A stretch of 5,389 nucleotides of DNA from an uncultured Collinsella sp. (GTDB taxonomy: Bacteria > Actinomycetota > Coriobacteriia > Coriobacteriales > Coriobacteriaceae): positions 1 through 5,389 of the forward strand of contig CAAENW010000053.1 of the NCBI GenBank assembly GCA_900757265.1, read 5' to 3'. The translations under genes were made by a program, and so were the position numbers. Of this stretch, positions 4,343 to 5,389 are shown in pieces; position 1 is the first letter of the stretch; every line of letters begins with the position of its first letter. The notes below the pieces were generated by a model. That model saw only the letters and a list, made by a program, of their open reading frames with translations. It was not told the DNA's origin and ran no database searches.

Positions 4343-5389
4343 CTATTCGTTGGATTCTTCAACCTTGTCGACGGTCCAGGTGGCTCCGAGGCCTCCGGTG
4401 GTGTTGCGGCGGATGCGCACGGTGACTTCGTGGCGCTCGCCGGCCTGCGTGTAGCGCAGGGGGAAGATTGCGCGGTTTCGCGCGGCCTCGATGGTGCCGC
4501 GTTCGCGGGCGATCCAGTAGTACTCGCCGACGATGCCGAGGGTGTCGGCGCCGTAGGGGAGATAGGTCGACAGGTGGTGCAGCAACGGGCCGGGGCAGAA
4601 GACCTCGGTTGCGAAATCGACGGGGAAGTCCTCGGGGATGGTCGGTGCTGCGGGTACCGAAGCCGGTACCGGTGCGGGAATTTGGTCATAGACAGGTGCG
4701 GATGCGGACTCGATGACGGGTGCAGACTCGGGCGCCGGTTCTGGCTTAACTGCGGAATCTGTCGGTTCCACGGAGACGGATGTGTCTTCAGTCTCGGTTT
4801 TGGCGTCGGCTTGCGGGGCGTCCTCTGCCTCGACAGACGGCTTTGCCTCGATCGGTGTGGAGGCCATGGTGGTGATGCCGGCGTTGGCGTTCTCGGGGTC
4901 ATAGACGACCGTGAGCGAGATGGCGGGCTGCGGCGTCTCGGGCTCCGGTGCCGATTCGGTAGCGCCTTGATCGGCGGGCTCGTCGGACTGATCGTCCTCG
5001 GCCTCGTTGCCAAAGACATCGCTGTTTTGGAACGCAGGCGTCTCGGGTTGGTCAGCGGCTTCTTCGGTTGTCGACTTGGGCGCTTCGTTGAGCTCCACAG
5101 TTGCTTCCTGCTCGGATATGACTTCGGGATCGGTCGTGGCGGTGATTTCGGTTTCTGCTGTTACCTCAATAGCGACTTCGATCTCTGCCTCGGGCTCGGG
5201 CTCCGGCACGGCTTCAACCATGGTTTCTGGCTTGGGATGTTTAACGTGCTTGGGACGCACGGCCTTGAGGTCCTTCTCGCCGCGCTTTTTCTTTTTGTAG
5301 GACTGCTTGGCTCCCTTGGCTGCCTTGGGCTTGTCCTCGCCCTTGGCAAGGGCGGCATCCCAAGCCTCGTTGGCGATGACGGTGGCATA
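4343..5389 (-). CDS. Unrecognised protein: Lys-rich segment, Glu/Pro-rich linker, compact C-terminal domain (5' end outside window)
   Basis: The frame is open from the right edge to the stop at 4343, giving at least 348 visible residues; I do not recognise the family. The visible N-terminal part (residues 1-55) starts YATVIANEAWDAALAKGEDK and is rich in Lys and Ala, including YKKKKRGEK. Residues about 56-250 are a low-complexity, strongly acidic Glu/Pro/Ala/Thr/Val linker, interrupted by one more structured-looking stretch, ISLTVVYDPENANAGITTMA (about 157-176). The last 97 residues (from about 252) look folded, with FCPGPLLHHLSTYLPYGADT, then GEYYWIARERGTIEAARNRA, and a beta-rich end with RHEVTVRIRR and ATWTVDKVEE. 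No signal peptide, membrane helix or catalytic motif is seen. A GTG at 5260 is the first in-window start codon, but the coding-like residues upstream and the lack of a well-placed ribosome binding site indicate that the true start lies beyond the window. Base usage resembles its neighbours. The gene converges on ettA across a shared terminator. Confidence 0.8.
   Translation of the reverse strand, partial: YATVIANEAWDAALAKGEDKPKAAKGAKQSYKKKKRGEKDLKAVRPKHVKHPKPETMVEAVPEPEPEAEIEVAIEVTAETEITATTDPEVISEQEATVELNEAPKSTTEEAADQPETPAFQNSDVFGNEAEDDQSDEPADQGATESAPEPETPQPAISLTVVYDPENANAGITTMASTPIEAKPSVEAEDAPQADAKTETEDTSVSVEPTDSAVKPEPAPESAPVIESASAPVYDQIPAPVPASVPAAPTIPEDFPVDFATEVFCPGPLLHHLSTYLPYGADTLGIVGEYYWIARERGTIEAARNRAIFPLRYTQAGERHEVTVRIRRNTTGGLGATWTVDKVEESNE

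Noticed and set aside
4270..5019. 249-codon minus-strand ORF in another frame of the 4343-5389 gene
   Set aside because: The Ser/Pro/Arg-rich translation is a frame shadow of the Glu/Pro-rich gene and runs through the bidirectional terminator.
5260..5260. GTG at 5260 as the true start of the right-hand gene
   Set aside because: The frame is open and protein-like to the window edge, and no well-spaced ribosome binding site precedes the GTG.

Overview
The window looks like a piece of chromosome from a high-GC Gram-positive gut actinobacterium. Coriobacteriia, and Collinsella in particular, is my best guess. This is inferred from the GC-rich coding DNA with AT-rich promoter gaps, the mix of Firmicute-like genes (sdpRI) with an EttA-type ABC-F, and the character of the intergenic palindrome. 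No rRNA or other taxonomic marker is present.

Left part (1-939, minus strand): a two-gene operon. A ThiF/E1-like protein of the TcdA type (tRNA threonylcarbamoyladenosine dehydratase) is followed 14 bp later by the start of a TatD-family metal-dependent hydrolase that runs off the left edge. A -10 box for this operon sits near 984-989.

Middle left (940-2376): the accessory-like part. A 28-codon single-helix membrane peptide gene (1147-1233, minus strand) has a near-ideal ribosome binding site. It points away from an sdpR-sdpI pair (1401-2376, plus strand), which encodes an ArsR-family autorepressor and a six-helix SdpI-type immunity or signalling membrane protein overlapping by 8 nt. The AT-rich gap between them holds a plausible sdpR promoter whose -35 box lies inside a TTAGA-N6-TCTAA palindrome. 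Two further half-sites are nearby, one abutting the likely -10 box of the peptide gene. No sdpABC toxin genes are visible, so the small peptide is a candidate for whatever SdpI responds to or protects against. A promoter-like element at 1027-1055 would drive RNA antisense to the peptide gene, as in type I toxin-antitoxin loci. This is a hypothesis only.

Middle right (2377-4341): a hairpin terminator with a GCAA tetraloop closes sdpRI. Next comes a full-length ettA, the housekeeping ABC-F translation factor that gates the ribosome according to ATP/ADP level. It is followed by a 12-bp palindrome resembling a dispersed intergenic repeat, then a 16-bp-stem bidirectional terminator.

Right part (4343-5389, minus strand): a converging gene, open at the right edge. 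It encodes an unrecognised protein with a lysine-rich stretch, a long Glu/Pro/Ala-rich linker and a compact C-terminal domain of about 97 residues.
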